From the NCBI RefSeq assembly GCF_037963765.1, contig NZ_CP150166.1:248001-312000 (forward strand): DNA of 64,000 nt. The letters run 5' to 3'. The notes under the pieces are model-generated. The model searched no databases. It saw only the letters and a list, made by a program, of their open reading frames with translations, and was not told the DNA's origin. The stretch comes from Sporosarcina sp. FSL W8-0480. GTDB taxonomy: Bacteria; Bacillota; Bacilli; Bacillales_A; Planococcaceae. Shown in pieces: positions 16,017 through 25,211 of the stretch (within the stretch, counting starts at the first letter, position 1; each line of letters opens with the position of its first letter). Position numbers and translations under genes: made by a program.

Positions 16017-17432
16017 GTGAAGAAGCATATTGTCATCCTTGGCGGAGGTATTACCGGACTAACCTCTGCCTACTATTTGATGAAACAGGCGGATGAGCAG
16101 AATATTGACTTAGCCATTCAAGTCATTGAAAAGAGCGATGTATTGGGAGGTAAAATTCAAACAGTCGAACGGGATGGCTTTATCATCGAGAAAGGCCCAG
16201 ATTCTTTTTTAGGACGGAAATATCCGATTATCGAGCTGTCAAAAGAACTCGGTTTGGAAGATGAATTGGTCGGGACCAATCCAAATGCAAGGGCAAACTT
16301 CATATATCTCAATAAAAAGCTTCACCCGATGCCATTGGGGCTTGTGCTTGGAATTCCTACAAAAATGACCCCATTTCTTAAGACGGGACTCATTTCACCA
16401 TTAGGTAAAATGCGGGCTGCAATGGATCTACTCCTTCCAAGACACAAAGGGATGGCCGATGAATCACTTGGACATTTTGTTGAGCGACGCCTTGGCAAGG
16501 AAGTTCTTGAACGTATAACAGAACCACTCCTTGGTGGAATCTATTCAGGGAATGCCCGTACAATCAGCATTAAGGCGACATTTCCGCATTTCAAACAGCT
16601 TGAACAGAAGCATGGAAGTTTGATCAAAGGGATGATGAGAAGCAGACAGCAAGCCCCACCAAACAACCAACTTCCTGATGTTGCGAAGAAGAGCATGTTT
16701 CTAACGTATAAAAATGGAATGCGCACACTCACTGACCGCCTTGTAAAAGAGATGCCTTCTGTTAATCTACTCACGAATTGCGGGGTTGAAAATATTATTC
16801 AGGATGGCCAGCAATATAAGATACAGCTTGATACGAAGGAAACGATAACGGCTGACGGGCTCATCATGGCCCTCCCCGCGTCTGTATCAGCAAAGCTTTT
16901 GCCGAATATATCCGATAACCAGTGGCTTGAGAAAATCCGCTATGTGTCGGTAGCGAATATTGCGTTGGCATTTGACGCAGACGCAATTTCCTACCCATTG
17001 AATGGCACAGGATTCGTCATCCCACATAAGGAAGGGCTCGACCTAACCGCTTGTACGTGGACTTCGTCGAAGTGGCTGCATGCTGCCCCTAAAGGAAAAG
17101 TTCTGTTACGCTGCTATGTGGGGAATGAACAGGCACAAGATTGGGTTCAGTTAACTGATGAGCAACTGATCGGAAAAGTTCGTTCCGACTTGGAAGGGAT
17201 TATGGGTATTACAGCCGAACCGTTGTTCAGTGAAGTGACAAGGGCGATAAAAGCTATGCCACAATATCCAGTGAATCACGTGGAAGAACTTGCTCATTTG
17301 AGAAAAGCGATTGCAGTGAAGAAACCCGGCATCTTCCTTTGCGGTGCGGCTTACGAGGGAGTCGGTGTCCCCGACTGTGTCCAACAAGGCAAACAGGCGG
17401 CGGTTAATATGATTGACTACTTGCGAGGGTAA
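16017..17432 (+). CDS. hemY: HemY/CgoX-type porphyrinogen oxidase
   Basis: 471 residues from GTG 16017, three bases after the radical SAM gene, so translation is coupled. FAD-binding GGGITGLTSAYYL at the N-terminus, IEKGPDSF, and the C-terminal GAAYEGVGVPDCVQQGKQAA motif match HemY, the coproporphyrinogen III to coproporphyrin III oxidase of Gram-positive heme synthesis. It is separated from hemE and hemH, which are not in this window; whether a second hemY exists elsewhere cannot be seen. Confidence 0.9.
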   Translation: MKKHIVILGGGITGLTSAYYLMKQADEQNIDLAIQVIEKSDVLGGKIQTVERDGFIIEKGPDSFLGRKYPIIELSKELGLEDELVGTNPNARANFIYLNKKLHPMPLGLVLGIPTKMTPFLKTGLISPLGKMRAAMDLLLPRHKGMADESLGHFVERRLGKEVLERITEPLLGGIYSGNARTISIKATFPHFKQLEQKHGSLIKGMMRSRQQAPPNNQLPDVAKKSMFLTYKNGMRTLTDRLVKEMPSVNLLTNCGVENIIQDGQQYKIQLDTKETITADGLIMALPASVSAKLLPNISDNQWLEKIRYVSVANIALAFDADAISYPLNGTGFVIPHKEGLDLTACTWTSSKWLHAAPKGKVLLRCYVGNEQAQDWVQLTDEQLIGKVRSDLEGIMGITAEPLFSEVTRAIKAMPQYPVNHVEELAHLRKAIAVKKPGIFLCGAAYEGVGVPDCVQQGKQAAVNMIDYLRG

Positions 17433-17474
17433 TTAACAACAGATAAGCAATTGAAAATAATGAAAAAAGCTTTT

Positions 17475-17512
17475 AATCCACATCGTGCAAACAGATGATG
17501 TGGATTTTTTCT
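17475..17512 (+). terminator. Terminator of the radical SAM-hemY operon
   Basis: AATCCACATC / GATGTGGATT stem followed by TTTT. Confidence 0.8.
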
Positions 17513-17518
17513 GTTGTC

Positions 17519-17533
17519 CCGAAAACTTTTCGG
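17519..17533. promoter_or_regulatory. Palindrome before the ECF sigma operon
   Basis: CCGAAAACTTTTCGG, a perfect 7-bp inverted repeat around one base, about 60 bases before the sigma gene. Candidate operator; no matching regulator is recognised. Confidence 0.3.
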
Positions 17534-17594
17534 CAATAGTGAGGGTATATATAGTAAGAGCAACAAACTATGTTGTTCGAAAGGAGTGTGCCGC

Positions 17595-18125
17595 GTGTTA
17601 GAGAAAAAATGGATACAGCAAATACAAGCAGGCGACCAAGCTTCCTTCCGGCAATTTTACGATGCCTATGCCGGTGCGGCAATCCGAACAGCCTCCGCCA
17701 TTACACGCAATCGGGAAATGGCAAAGGATGCTGTACAGGAAACATTCATCCGCGTCTTTCGACAAATCGGAAGTTATAATCCCGAACTTCCATTTGATCC
17801 ATGGTTCTATCGCATATTGACGAATGAATGTCTTCGGTTAATGAAGAAAGAGGTTGCCAAGTTGGAGCTTGCTGACATAGAGGATAATCCTTCCCTATCG
17901 GAAGAGTCTTTCGACCAATTATCAGATCTATATGATGTGATCCAGTCGTTGGATGACATCCACAGAATTCCCCTCATCTTAAAGTATGTCAAAGGGTTTT
18001 CAGAAAAAGAGATTGCAGAAATCTTAGGGTTGAATCAAAACACTGTCAAGTCGCGATTATTCAAGGGAAGGAAGAAGTTGCATGAACAATTGCAGCCTAA
18101 TGAAGAGGAGGGTGAATTCCAATGA
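17595..18125 (+). CDS. ECF RNA polymerase sigma factor
   Basis: 176 residues from GTG 17595 behind AAAGGAGTG. Region 2 (DQASFRQFYDAYAGAAIRTA ... DAVQETFIRVFRQI) and region 4 (IPLILKYVKGFSEKEIAEIL, then VKSRLFKGRKKL) are both present, with the acidic linker in between. The stop overlaps the start of the next gene (ATGA), which encodes a single-helix membrane protein, the standard sigma/anti-sigma arrangement. Confidence 0.93.
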   Translation: MLEKKWIQQIQAGDQASFRQFYDAYAGAAIRTASAITRNREMAKDAVQETFIRVFRQIGSYNPELPFDPWFYRILTNECLRLMKKEVAKLELADIEDNPSLSEESFDQLSDLYDVIQSLDDIHRIPLILKYVKGFSEKEIAEILGLNQNTVKSRLFKGRKKLHEQLQPNEEEGEFQ

Positions 18126-18856
18126 GCAAATTCGACGAACGTATAAAGAACGACTTGGCTAAGCGGACAGATAAAGACGTTAGTGATTTAAAGGATGAGA
18201 TTTGGAACGGCATCAACCAAGAATTATTTGAACGGAGGAGAAGTAAGATGAAACGAAAAAAACGATTGGCACCAGCAATCATGATTGCGGCAGCCGCTAT
18301 TGTCCTTGCATTCACTTTTCAAACTGACTCAGGACTCGCACTGATAAAAAATATTAAGGACATGTTCGCACCCGAAAAAGAAATCATCCAAAGTATTGAA
18401 GGACAAGATGAGCCGACAGATGTTCATTTGAATGAAGGAAAGGATTCTGAGTACATCATTTATATTGATGAATCACGCTATAAAATGGTCAAAGGTAGTG
18501 AATCCGATATCATCACAACTATCGAACCACTTCCTGAAAAATACCCCGAAGTAAGCATGGAAATTAAACAATATCCTGAGGTTAAACCGGAAGAACTCGT
18601 TAAGCAGATCGAGGCTGAACTTAAGAAGGACTTTCCTGAGTTACGACCTGTCGAATCGGTAACGGAACCTGTCGAAGGCTTCTGGCTACACGGACTTACT
18701 GAATCGAAATGGGACGGTAAAGTTATCGATGTCAACGTTATTAGCAACGGTAAAGAAGGAAGCTTTGTTATTACCAAGAAGTATTTCCTTGAAGCCGCCG
18801 AGGGACATGGCGCAAGATTTTGGCATATGTTAGAGAGCTTTGAAATTGTGGAATAG
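18122..18856 (+). CDS. Membrane-anchored anti-sigma factor candidate
   Basis: 244 residues: cytoplasmic N-terminus of about 48 residues (FDERIKNDLAKRTDKDVSDL), one transmembrane helix (LAPAIMIAAAAIVLAFTF, about 49-66) and an extracytoplasmic domain of about 170 residues rich in Glu and Lys (VKPEELVKQIEAELKKDFPE). No zinc-binding HxxxCxxC is seen in the N-terminus, so it is not a ZAS-type anti-sigma. Role assigned from gene order and topology. Confidence 0.7.
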   Translation: MSKFDERIKNDLAKRTDKDVSDLKDEIWNGINQELFERRRSKMKRKKRLAPAIMIAAAAIVLAFTFQTDSGLALIKNIKDMFAPEKEIIQSIEGQDEPTDVHLNEGKDSEYIIYIDESRYKMVKGSESDIITTIEPLPEKYPEVSMEIKQYPEVKPEELVKQIEAELKKDFPELRPVESVTEPVEGFWLHGLTESKWDGKVIDVNVISNGKEGSFVITKKYFLEAAEGHGARFWHMLESFEIVE

Positions 18857-18865
18857 AACTCATGA

Positions 18866-18896
18866 AGAGGGTGAAGCTACATTCACTCTCTTTTTT
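18866..18896 (+). terminator. Terminator of the sigma/anti-sigma operon
   Basis: AGAGGGTGAA / TTCACTCTCT stem, then TTTTT. Confidence 0.75.
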
Positions 18897-18986
18897 GTCG
18901 AAGAAATGAAGATTCATGAAGATAAGTGCATATTCTATAGCAAAACGGGGTATAGCTAAAAAGTAGATAGCGAGGGGGTTTGAAAA

Positions 18987-19346
18987 TTGGATATTTTTAT
19001 GAGAGTTTTCGATACGTTAATAATACTAACGTATATCGTCCTTGTAGCATTCACCACACCATTCATAATGGGATATCTTAAGAAAAGGAATTATGATATT
19101 TTCATCCAATTGATTCCTGTCTTTTCTATCGTATTTATTAGTAGCCTAACAATATCCATTGCAATCGGGGGGCTTCAAGAGTTGCTATTCTTTAGAATAG
19201 TATTCTGGGTTTCGCTGATCGGTCTATTACTCCTGTTATTGCTAACAGTTGCGATAAGAATTTTGTGGAAAGAAAAATATGACGCTATCATAGAATGGAT
19301 CCTTTCCCTATACTCAAAAAATGACCGGAGCTTCTCACTTAAATAA
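18987..19346 (+). CDS. Small membrane protein, unknown function
   Basis: 119 residues from TTG 18987 (GAGGGGG upstream). Three hydrophobic helices: LIILTYIVLVAFTTPFIMG, IPVFSIVFISSLTISIAIGG and FWVSLIGLLLLLLLTVAI, followed by a basic tail (RILWKEKYDAIIEWIL). No family recognised. Confidence 0.65.
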   Translation: MDIFMRVFDTLIILTYIVLVAFTTPFIMGYLKKRNYDIFIQLIPVFSIVFISSLTISIAIGGLQELLFFRIVFWVSLIGLLLLLLLTVAIRILWKEKYDAIIEWILSLYSKNDRSFSLK

Positions 19347-19362
19347 GTGAGAAGCCTTTTCG
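19329..19362 (+). terminator. Terminator after the small membrane protein gene
   Basis: GCTTCTCACTTA / TAAGTGAGAAGC stem and CCTTTTCG; overlaps the end of the coding region. Confidence 0.65.
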
Positions 19363-19411
19363 TTTTGGTGTACAATACTTTTAGACAAATTAATGCCAAG
19401 GAGACGGTGGA

Positions 19412-20605
19412 ATGTTAAAAGACCGGTTTTATTATCAAGACGCTTATTTGAAGACATTTACAGCTTCGATTTTACATAAAGGTGAAGATGCAATTGGACG
19501 GCAGTATATCGTACTTGATAACACTGCTTTCTACCCGACTAACGGTGGACAACCGCATGATACAGGTTTGATTAATGGTGTTCGGGTAATCGACGTCGAG
19601 GAAGTGGACGGTGAGGTCCGTCATTTTCTTGAAAAGGAGTTTAACTCCAAAGGTGAAGTTAAATGCGTTGTCGACTGGGAACGCCGCTTCGATCATATGC
19701 AACAACATGCAGGGCAACATATTTTGACTGCCTCGTTTGTTGAACTTTTCGGGTTCCAGACAGTCAGTTTTCATTTGGGAAAAGACGTCGTTTCCATCGA
19801 TTTGGACGTTGAGGACGTTTCGACAGATCAGTTAGCGGCCGTGGAAAAGCTTGCGAATGCAATCATTTTGGAAAATCGTCCGATTGAAACAAAATGGGAT
19901 CCTACCGAGGATGAACTTGCCCAATTTTCACTAAGAAAACAGCTATCGGTCACTGATGAAATCAGGTTAGTCATCATACCCGAGTTCGATTACAACGGAT
20001 GCGGCGGCACGCACCCAAGTTCAACCGGACAAGTCGGGATGATCAAAATATTATCGACCGAAAGGCAAAAACGACAAGTCCGTGTCCATTTTGTATGCGG
20101 CGGAAGAGTGCTTGAACAATTAGGTCGCAAACACGAAGAGCTATCAATCGCCTCTAAATTGCTGAGCGCACCGGAAGATGGAGTTGGCAATGCCATAGAA
20201 AAGCTTTTGGCGACAAATCAAGCTTTGGAGAAATCTTTGGAAGATGCGAAGGGTGCTTTGTTGGAGTTTGAAGCGAGCGAGCTACTTGTTAGTCGAGATG
20301 GAAAGATCGTGGCTGCTTCTTTTACCGATAGAACTGTCCAGGAGCTTCAAAAATTAGCTCGTTTGCTTGTTGCAAACGATGACTCGATCATCGCCCTTCT
20401 TGTTGCGGATAATGAAGAGAAACTACAATTTGTAGCCGCTCGAGGTGCAGCTGTCGAGGACAGTATGAAGGAGGTATCCTCTGCTGTGCTGCCTCTGATT
20501 AACGGAAAAGGCGGCGGAAAGGATGCGTTTGTGCAAGGCGGCGGCGCGCGAATCATGTCAGGGGATGAGTTTTTAGGAAGAATGAGGGAAATTGTTGGAG
20601 AGTGA
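19412..20605 (+). CDS. Alanyl-tRNA editing protein (AlaX-L type, with DHHA1 domain)
   Basis: 397 residues. The editing core has the zinc-binding HMQQHAGQHIL (HxxxH) and CGGTH motifs, and NTAFYPTNGGQPHDTG at the N-terminus is the AlaRS editing-domain signature. A coiled segment (LEKSLEDAKGALLEF) leads to a C-terminal DHHA1 domain with GGGKDAFVQGGGA. Such proteins hydrolyse Ser- or Gly-tRNA(Ala) in trans. Start ATG 19412, AAGGAGACGG upstream. Monocistronic between two terminators. Confidence 0.9.
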   Translation: MLKDRFYYQDAYLKTFTASILHKGEDAIGRQYIVLDNTAFYPTNGGQPHDTGLINGVRVIDVEEVDGEVRHFLEKEFNSKGEVKCVVDWERRFDHMQQHAGQHILTASFVELFGFQTVSFHLGKDVVSIDLDVEDVSTDQLAAVEKLANAIILENRPIETKWDPTEDELAQFSLRKQLSVTDEIRLVIIPEFDYNGCGGTHPSSTGQVGMIKILSTERQKRQVRVHFVCGGRVLEQLGRKHEELSIASKLLSAPEDGVGNAIEKLLATNQALEKSLEDAKGALLEFEASELLVSRDGKIVAASFTDRTVQELQKLARLLVANDDSIIALLVADNEEKLQFVAARGAAVEDSMKEVSSAVLPLINGKGGGKDAFVQGGGARIMSGDEFLGRMREIVGE

Positions 20606-20663
20606 CGCGACACTTAAAAGGAGTTTATCACCACTTAGCCATTTAATGGCCACTATCCAATAC

Positions 20664-20698
20664 AAAAAGCTGCCGTCACATCGGACGGCAGCTTTTTT
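20664..20698. terminator. Bidirectional terminator between alaX and proS
   Basis: AAAAAGCTGCCGTC / GACGGCAGCTTTTTT stem, four- to five-base loop. Confidence 0.85.
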
Positions 20699-20708
20699 CA
20701 TTCAGTAA

Positions 20709-22145
20709 TCAATACGCTCTTGCAAACCAGACAGTATGCTTCGCTTCTTTTCCACAATTAACGCAAGTAGATTTCTCAGAAGGTGGATTGAATGGAATGT
20801 TACGCGTCGTAAACTTCGTTTCTTCCTTCACGTTCTCTTCACACGCATCGTCGCCACACCAACCAGCAAGGACCCATCCAGGGATTTCGCCTTTTTCAGA
20901 TGAATCCGCTATATGTTTCTTCAATCCTTCAAGATCATCGATATGTGTATGAGAATGTTCTGCACGGAATGCGCGTGCTTTTTCAAGCAGGCGTGTTTGC
21001 ATCGTTTGCAATTCCTGTTCAATACTTGCAACAAGATTTGTCAAATCGACAGCAACTTTTTCATCCTCATCGCGCGCCTTCATTAGCGCTTGATTGTTCT
21101 CCAAATCACGTGGTCCAAGTTCAACGCGAACCGGTACACCTTTTAACTCCCACTCGTTGAATTTGAATCCAGGTGATTGGTCGGAATCGTCAAGACGTAC
21201 GCGGATACCCTTCGCCTTCAATTGAGCAAACACTTCTTCCAACTTTTCCATGATAGCAGGGTTCTTCTTCCAAGGACCAACCGGTATCAACACAACTTGT
21301 GTCGGTGCGATTCGTGGTGGCAATACGAGACCTTGTTCGTCGCCGTGCACCATGATGACTGAGCCGATTAGACGCGTTGAAGTTCCCCATGAAGTTGTAT
21401 GAACGAATTCATGACGGTTTTCCTTCGTCAAATACTTGATGTCGAACGCTTCCGCGAACTTCGTACCCAAATAGTGGGAAGTTCCAGCTTGTACAGCTTT
21501 CCCGTCCTTCATCATCGCTTCGATTGAGTACGTGTCAACCGCACCAGCGAAACGTTCTGAAGGTGTTTTTTGGCCGTCGTAAACTGGAATTGCAAGCAAC
21601 TCCTCAACAACTTCCTTATAAATATTCAACATTTGCATTGTCTCTTCACGCGCTTCTTCCTCGTCGGCATGCGCAGTATGCCCTTCTTGCCATAAAAACT
21701 CAGACGTCCGAATGAACGGCAATGTTTTTTTCTCCCAACGGAACACGTTCGCCCACTGGTTGATCAACACCGGGAGATCACGGTAGCTTTTCACCCAATC
21801 AGAATACAAATGACCAATCATTGTTTCAGACGTTGGACGAAGTGCAAGACGCTCTTCCAACTTTTCGCCCGCCGCCTCTGTCACCCATGGAAGCTCTGGT
21901 GAGAACCCTTCGATATGATCCTTCTCTTTTTGGAAGAACGACTCAGGTATCAACATCGGGAAATACGCATTACGGTGCCCCGTTTCCTTAAATCGTCTGT
22001 CCATTTCTGCTTGGATATGTTCCCAAATTTCGTAGCCGTCTGGTTTAAAAGCGATACATCCACGGACTGGCGTATAATCCATCAAATCTGCCTTTTGGAT
22101 TGTGTCGATGTACCATTTTGAAAAGTCGTTTTTCTGATTGCTCAT
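20709..22145 (-). CDS. proS: Prolyl-tRNA synthetase (archaeal/eukaryotic-like ProS type)
   Basis: 478 residues, the length of the short ProS class without the bacterial INS editing insert. Class II motif 2 (INQWANVFRWE then PFIRTSEFLWQEGHTAH) and motif 3 (HGDEQGLVLPPRIAP) are clear, with the C-terminal Cys set (CGDDACEENVKEE ... STCVNCGKEAKHTVWFARAY) that binds zinc and ends in Tyr. Start ATG 22145 with GGAGGG. A T-box leader lies directly upstream (22170-22400), so it is induced by uncharged tRNA(Pro). Confidence 0.97.
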   Translation of the reverse strand: MSNQKNDFSKWYIDTIQKADLMDYTPVRGCIAFKPDGYEIWEHIQAEMDRRFKETGHRNAYFPMLIPESFFQKEKDHIEGFSPELPWVTEAAGEKLEERLALRPTSETMIGHLYSDWVKSYRDLPVLINQWANVFRWEKKTLPFIRTSEFLWQEGHTAHADEEEAREETMQMLNIYKEVVEELLAIPVYDGQKTPSERFAGAVDTYSIEAMMKDGKAVQAGTSHYLGTKFAEAFDIKYLTKENRHEFVHTTSWGTSTRLIGSVIMVHGDEQGLVLPPRIAPTQVVLIPVGPWKKNPAIMEKLEEVFAQLKAKGIRVRLDDSDQSPGFKFNEWELKGVPVRVELGPRDLENNQALMKARDEDEKVAVDLTNLVASIEQELQTMQTRLLEKARAFRAEHSHTHIDDLEGLKKHIADSSEKGEIPGWVLAGWCGDDACEENVKEETKFTTRNIPFNPPSEKSTCVNCGKEAKHTVWFARAY

Positions 22146-22169
22146 CTATTTTCCCTCCTTGAATAATAA

Positions 22170-22400
22170 AAAGCGCAAAGTCGTCCCTAAAAATAAGGAC
22201 GTCTTTGCGCTGGATAGACGTGGTACCACCTTCATTCGGCCTGAAAAAAAAGGCCCTCGAACGTTCGATAACGAAAACGACCCGGTCATGTTTTCATGAC
22301 ATCTCCGTGGTAGGGGTTCAATGAAAAGCGGTGGTATAGCTCTCAACAGGTTGCTATACTTTCTGTCTCACAATTTCCATTTACTTGGCCACTTCTTAGA
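22170..22400 (-). promoter_or_regulatory. T-box leader of proS
   Basis: On the minus strand the T-box AAGGTGGTACCACG lies at 22219-22232, followed by a terminator (AGCGCAAAGACGTCC paired with GGGACGACTTTGCGCT, 22170-22211) and TTTTTATT. Upstream, AGACAGAAAGTATAGC opens stem I. A CCT codon followed by A at 22314-22312 is the likely proline specifier. The 5' limit is approximate. Confidence 0.88.
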
Positions 22401-22540
22401 TTCCATATTGCTTATAATATACCAAATAGCACAAAGATATACAAATGCATTTGGCGGGACCCCGTTTCTCCAAGCCAACTTGGCTTAATCTGAATGTCTG
22501 CTATAGTATATGTATAACTAATAAATGGAGGAAAGAAATT

Positions 22541-22888
22541 ATGGAAAACCTACCAAATTGCCCAAAATGTAATTCTGAATATACGTATGAAGACGGTAAC
22601 CTATTTGTTTGCCCCGAATGTGCGCACGAATGGACGTTGGAATCACAGGAGGCCGAAGCTGAAGAGGCTGTTATCAGAGATGCAAACGGCAATGTCCTAA
22701 ATGACGGCGACACAGTCACCGTCATCAAAGACCTCAAAATAAAAGGCAGCTCAAGTGTCGTTAAACAGGGGACAAAAGTTAAAAACATTAAATTGGTCGA
22801 CGGTGCTCATGACAACCATGACATTGATTGTAAAATTGATGGTTTTGGTGCAATGAAATTGAAATCAGAGTTCGTGAAGAAAATTTAA
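22541..22888 (+). CDS. yjdM: PhnA/YjdM-family zinc ribbon protein
   Basis: 115 residues from ATG 22541 (GGAGG upstream). N-terminal zinc ribbon [21 protein letters not shown] then HEW, and a C-terminal SH3-like domain ([18 protein letters not shown] and VKNIKLVDG). The PhnA name is historical; the family is not part of the C-P lyase pathway and its role is not well defined. Confidence 0.9.
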   Translation: MENLPNCPKCNSEYTYEDGNLFVCPECAHEWTLESQEAEAEEAVIRDANGNVLNDGDTVTVIKDLKIKGSSSVVKQGTKVKNIKLVDGAHDNHDIDCKIDGFGAMKLKSEFVKKI

Positions 22889-22892
22889 TCAA

Positions 22893-22925
22893 AAAGACCG
22901 CTGAAACTTTGAATCAGCGGTCTTT
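22893..22925 (+). terminator. Terminator of yjdM
   Basis: Perfect stem AAAGACCGCTGA / TCAGCGGTCTTT followed by ATTG. Confidence 0.8.
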
Positions 22926-22945
22926 ATTGTTTCAGTCTTTATTTT

Positions 22946-23491
22946 TCAATAGTACCTTTTCACAAATTCTACACGATGTTCCTTCAGTTTTCCTTCAATC
23001 GCAGAACGAAATACCCTTATGTGACTATTTTCAGGAAGCGCTATTTCTTTGCCGTCTTTAAACCTAAATTCATACTTTGGAAAATCTATTACCGAAAGGT
23101 CGAAATTTACAATCTCCAGCTCATCCCAAGTGTATGATTGACGATCCTTCCAAATTGACTCCCTAAAAGCAATTGAATCATCCGCAAACAACGCATAGTT
23201 CTGAGGAGCGCTTGCATAAAATGCGATGCTTATGAGCAAAGCTGCGATACTACTGATTTTAGCTATTTTGCTAAGGTCCAATAAGAATAGGATAAATGCT
23301 GATCCAAATAGAAACAGGAACCCAAACCCATATAATAGATATGCCTTACCTGGTACAAAGACAACCCACGCTAACAATCCGTGCATACTTGATGCAATAA
23401 AAGTAGGCAATGGCAACAATAAAAGCGGTGACATAATTAAAATAACAATGGAAATAACCATGAAGATATGCCGTGCCCTATTGTTATACAT
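22946..23491 (-). CDS. Membrane protein with C-terminal soluble domain, unknown function
   Basis: 181 residues. Three hydrophobic segments in the first 95 residues (FMVISIVILIMSPLLLLPL, LLAWVVFVPGKAYLLYGFGF, IAKISSIAALLISIAFYA), followed by a hydrophilic domain of about 80 residues (YTWDELEIVNFDLSVIDFPKYEFRF) that resembles the PH-like domains of Bacillus membrane proteins. Start ATG 23491 follows a GGGGGG-type ribosome site. No family firmly recognised. Confidence 0.65.
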   Translation of the reverse strand: MYNNRARHIFMVISIVILIMSPLLLLPLPTFIASSMHGLLAWVVFVPGKAYLLYGFGFLFLFGSAFILFLLDLSKIAKISSIAALLISIAFYASAPQNYALFADDSIAFRESIWKDRQSYTWDELEIVNFDLSVIDFPKYEFRFKDGKEIALPENSHIRVFRSAIEGKLKEHRVEFVKRYY

Positions 23492-23614
23492 CCTACCCCC
23501 CCTCCCCTGTTCATGAAAAGTTTTAACTATTCACCCCGTTACTTTTAGAGTGTTGCAAAAATTCTATCATAGTTTACAATTAATATGAAAGACTATTATA
23601 AGGGGGCATACATT

Positions 23615-24001
23615 TTGGGGAACGTGAAAGAAATCAACTGCGTTTATATCCCTACAACAGATATGGAAAAAACGGCTTATTGGTATACTAATAATCTTGG
23701 ATTGGAATTAACAGCGCCCATCACTGTGAATCAAGCACAACTTCGAATTCCCTCAGGTACATCAATTTTTTTAATCAAAACTGCCAAGCCAACGACCCTC
23801 AACTACTTAGAAACAAGCGGTACTGTGCAAAGCGCACTTACACTCGAAGCGAATGACTTTCATCTTCTATATCTTCGAATGAAAGACAATGGGGCGAATG
23901 TTTCAGACATTGAAGATAATGGCAGCTGCGGTCTTAATTTTTATGCATATGATCCGGATGGAAATAAACTTGATATTTGGAGTGGCTGGCCGTCTAAATA
24001 A
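23615..24001 (+). CDS. VOC (glyoxalase-fold) family protein
   Basis: 128 residues from TTG 23615, which is 8 bases after AAGGGGG; an in-frame ATG at 23585 has no ribosome site. The fold is indicated by VYIPTTDMEKTAYWYTNNLGLEL at the start and by FYAYDPDGNKLDIWSG at the end, the Glu position of many VOC enzymes being Asp here. Substrate unknown. Confidence 0.75.
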   Translation: MGNVKEINCVYIPTTDMEKTAYWYTNNLGLELTAPITVNQAQLRIPSGTSIFLIKTAKPTTLNYLETSGTVQSALTLEANDFHLLYLRMKDNGANVSDIEDNGSCGLNFYAYDPDGNKLDIWSGWPSK

Positions 24002-24021
24002 TTAGTGAAAGGAAATAGAAT

Positions 24022-24510
24022 ATGGACATTCGAATAGAACGAAGAGATGCATTCAAGGTTGTTGGTATGACCTTATCCGTCTTATTACATGAGGAACGAA
24101 AAAAGAAATTGATCACTACCTTGCATGATGACTTCAATGAACGGGTTCATGAAGTAAAAAATCGAGTCAAACCTTCAATTGGTTATGGGATTTTTATCGA
24201 CCCACCGAATTACGATCCAGAAACCGATCCCTTTACATGGATTGCGGGAGTGGAAGTGGATGACATCTCAAATGCACCAGAAGGAATGAAAGGCTTTGAA
24301 TTTCCTGAGCAGCTATATGTAGTAACGACATATGAAGGACCAAAAGGAGAGGCTGGCAATTTATATGGCGCACTTTATAACTGGGTAAGGAACTCTGAAT
24401 ATCAGATTGCTGGTGATTACGGAGTGGAGGTATACTCTGACGACCTCAAGGAGTTGGATTCTAATCACATTAGGATGGAACTTTGCCTTCCAATAAAAAA
24501 GAGAATTTAG
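24022..24510 (+). CDS. GyrI-like (SMR/AraC effector-binding) domain protein
   Basis: 162 residues. The sequence VVGMTLSVLLHEERKKKLI ... IGYGIFIDPPNYDPETDPFTWIAGVEVDD ... LYVVTTYEGPKGEAGNLYGALYNWV follows the two-repeat GyrI-like fold that binds hydrophobic small molecules or gyrase. No DNA-binding domain is attached. Twenty bases after the VOC gene, so probably co-transcribed. Ligand unknown. Confidence 0.75.
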   Translation: MDIRIERRDAFKVVGMTLSVLLHEERKKKLITTLHDDFNERVHEVKNRVKPSIGYGIFIDPPNYDPETDPFTWIAGVEVDDISNAPEGMKGFEFPEQLYVVTTYEGPKGEAGNLYGALYNWVRNSEYQIAGDYGVEVYSDDLKELDSNHIRMELCLPIKKRI

Positions 24511-24639
24511 GCTAATGGGGTATATCTTCAGCTCCAGCTAAGGCCAACAGTTGCATTTCAGAGAAGCCTCCACTATAATTTTTTCAATAAAACAATTGGA
24601 CAGATATATCCATCCAATTACGGAAGGAGAGGCTTAAAG

Positions 24640-25065
24640 GTGTTAAAAATAACTGTTTTTGAACAACTGAAACAAGCGATGAGAGATAAGGATGTTCTTT
24701 CAAAAGGGGTACTGACACTGTTAAAGTCGGCACTTGACCTTGCTGAAAAGGAAAAAGGTTCTGCTCTGTCTGAAGAAGAGGAAGTCGCGATTGTAAACCG
24801 CGAAATCAAACAGACAAATCAGGCGTTGGAAGGTGCTGAAAAGGCCCAGCGCGAAGACTTGATCGAACAGGAAAAAGCGAAATTAGCATTGCTTAAATCA
24901 TTCTTGCCGAAACAATTAAGCGAGGAAGAAGTTGCCGCCCTTCTAACGGAAGCAGGTGTTACAAAAGGTATGAACATGGGCGACGCCATGAAAATTGCTA
25001 AACCACTCCTTGCCGGAAAAACTGACGGCGGAACGATGTCAAAGGTAGTAAAAAGCCTTATCTAA
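24640..25065 (+). CDS. yqeY: GatB/YqeY domain protein
   Basis: 141 residues from GTG 24640 behind GGAGAGG. Nearly the length of B. subtilis YqeY. EKEKGSALSEEEEVAIVNREIKQ and the C-terminal NMGDAMKIAKPLLAGKTDGGTMSKVVK are the YqeY tail motif related to the tRNA-binding tail of GatB and GlnRS. Role in the cell not established. The run of TTTTTCTCC after the hairpin at 25078 ends the transcript. Confidence 0.9.
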   Translation: MLKITVFEQLKQAMRDKDVLSKGVLTLLKSALDLAEKEKGSALSEEEEVAIVNREIKQTNQALEGAEKAQREDLIEQEKAKLALLKSFLPKQLSEEEVAALLTEAGVTKGMNMGDAMKIAKPLLAGKTDGGTMSKVVKSLI

Positions 25066-25077
25066 TATGAATACACA

Positions 25078-25111
25078 GCCCATCCGAAAGAAATTATGGA
25101 TGGGCTTTTTC
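25078..25111 (+). terminator. Terminator of yqeY
   Basis: AGCCCATCC / GGATGGGCT stem followed by TTTTT. Confidence 0.8.
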
Positions 25112-25211
25112 TCCTTTATATGAGTCTGGTTGACACCAATTCGAAATTCTTTACTTATCCAATCATTTTGTTATAATACAGATATAACAGAATTGATTGA
25201 AGGAGGACCAA

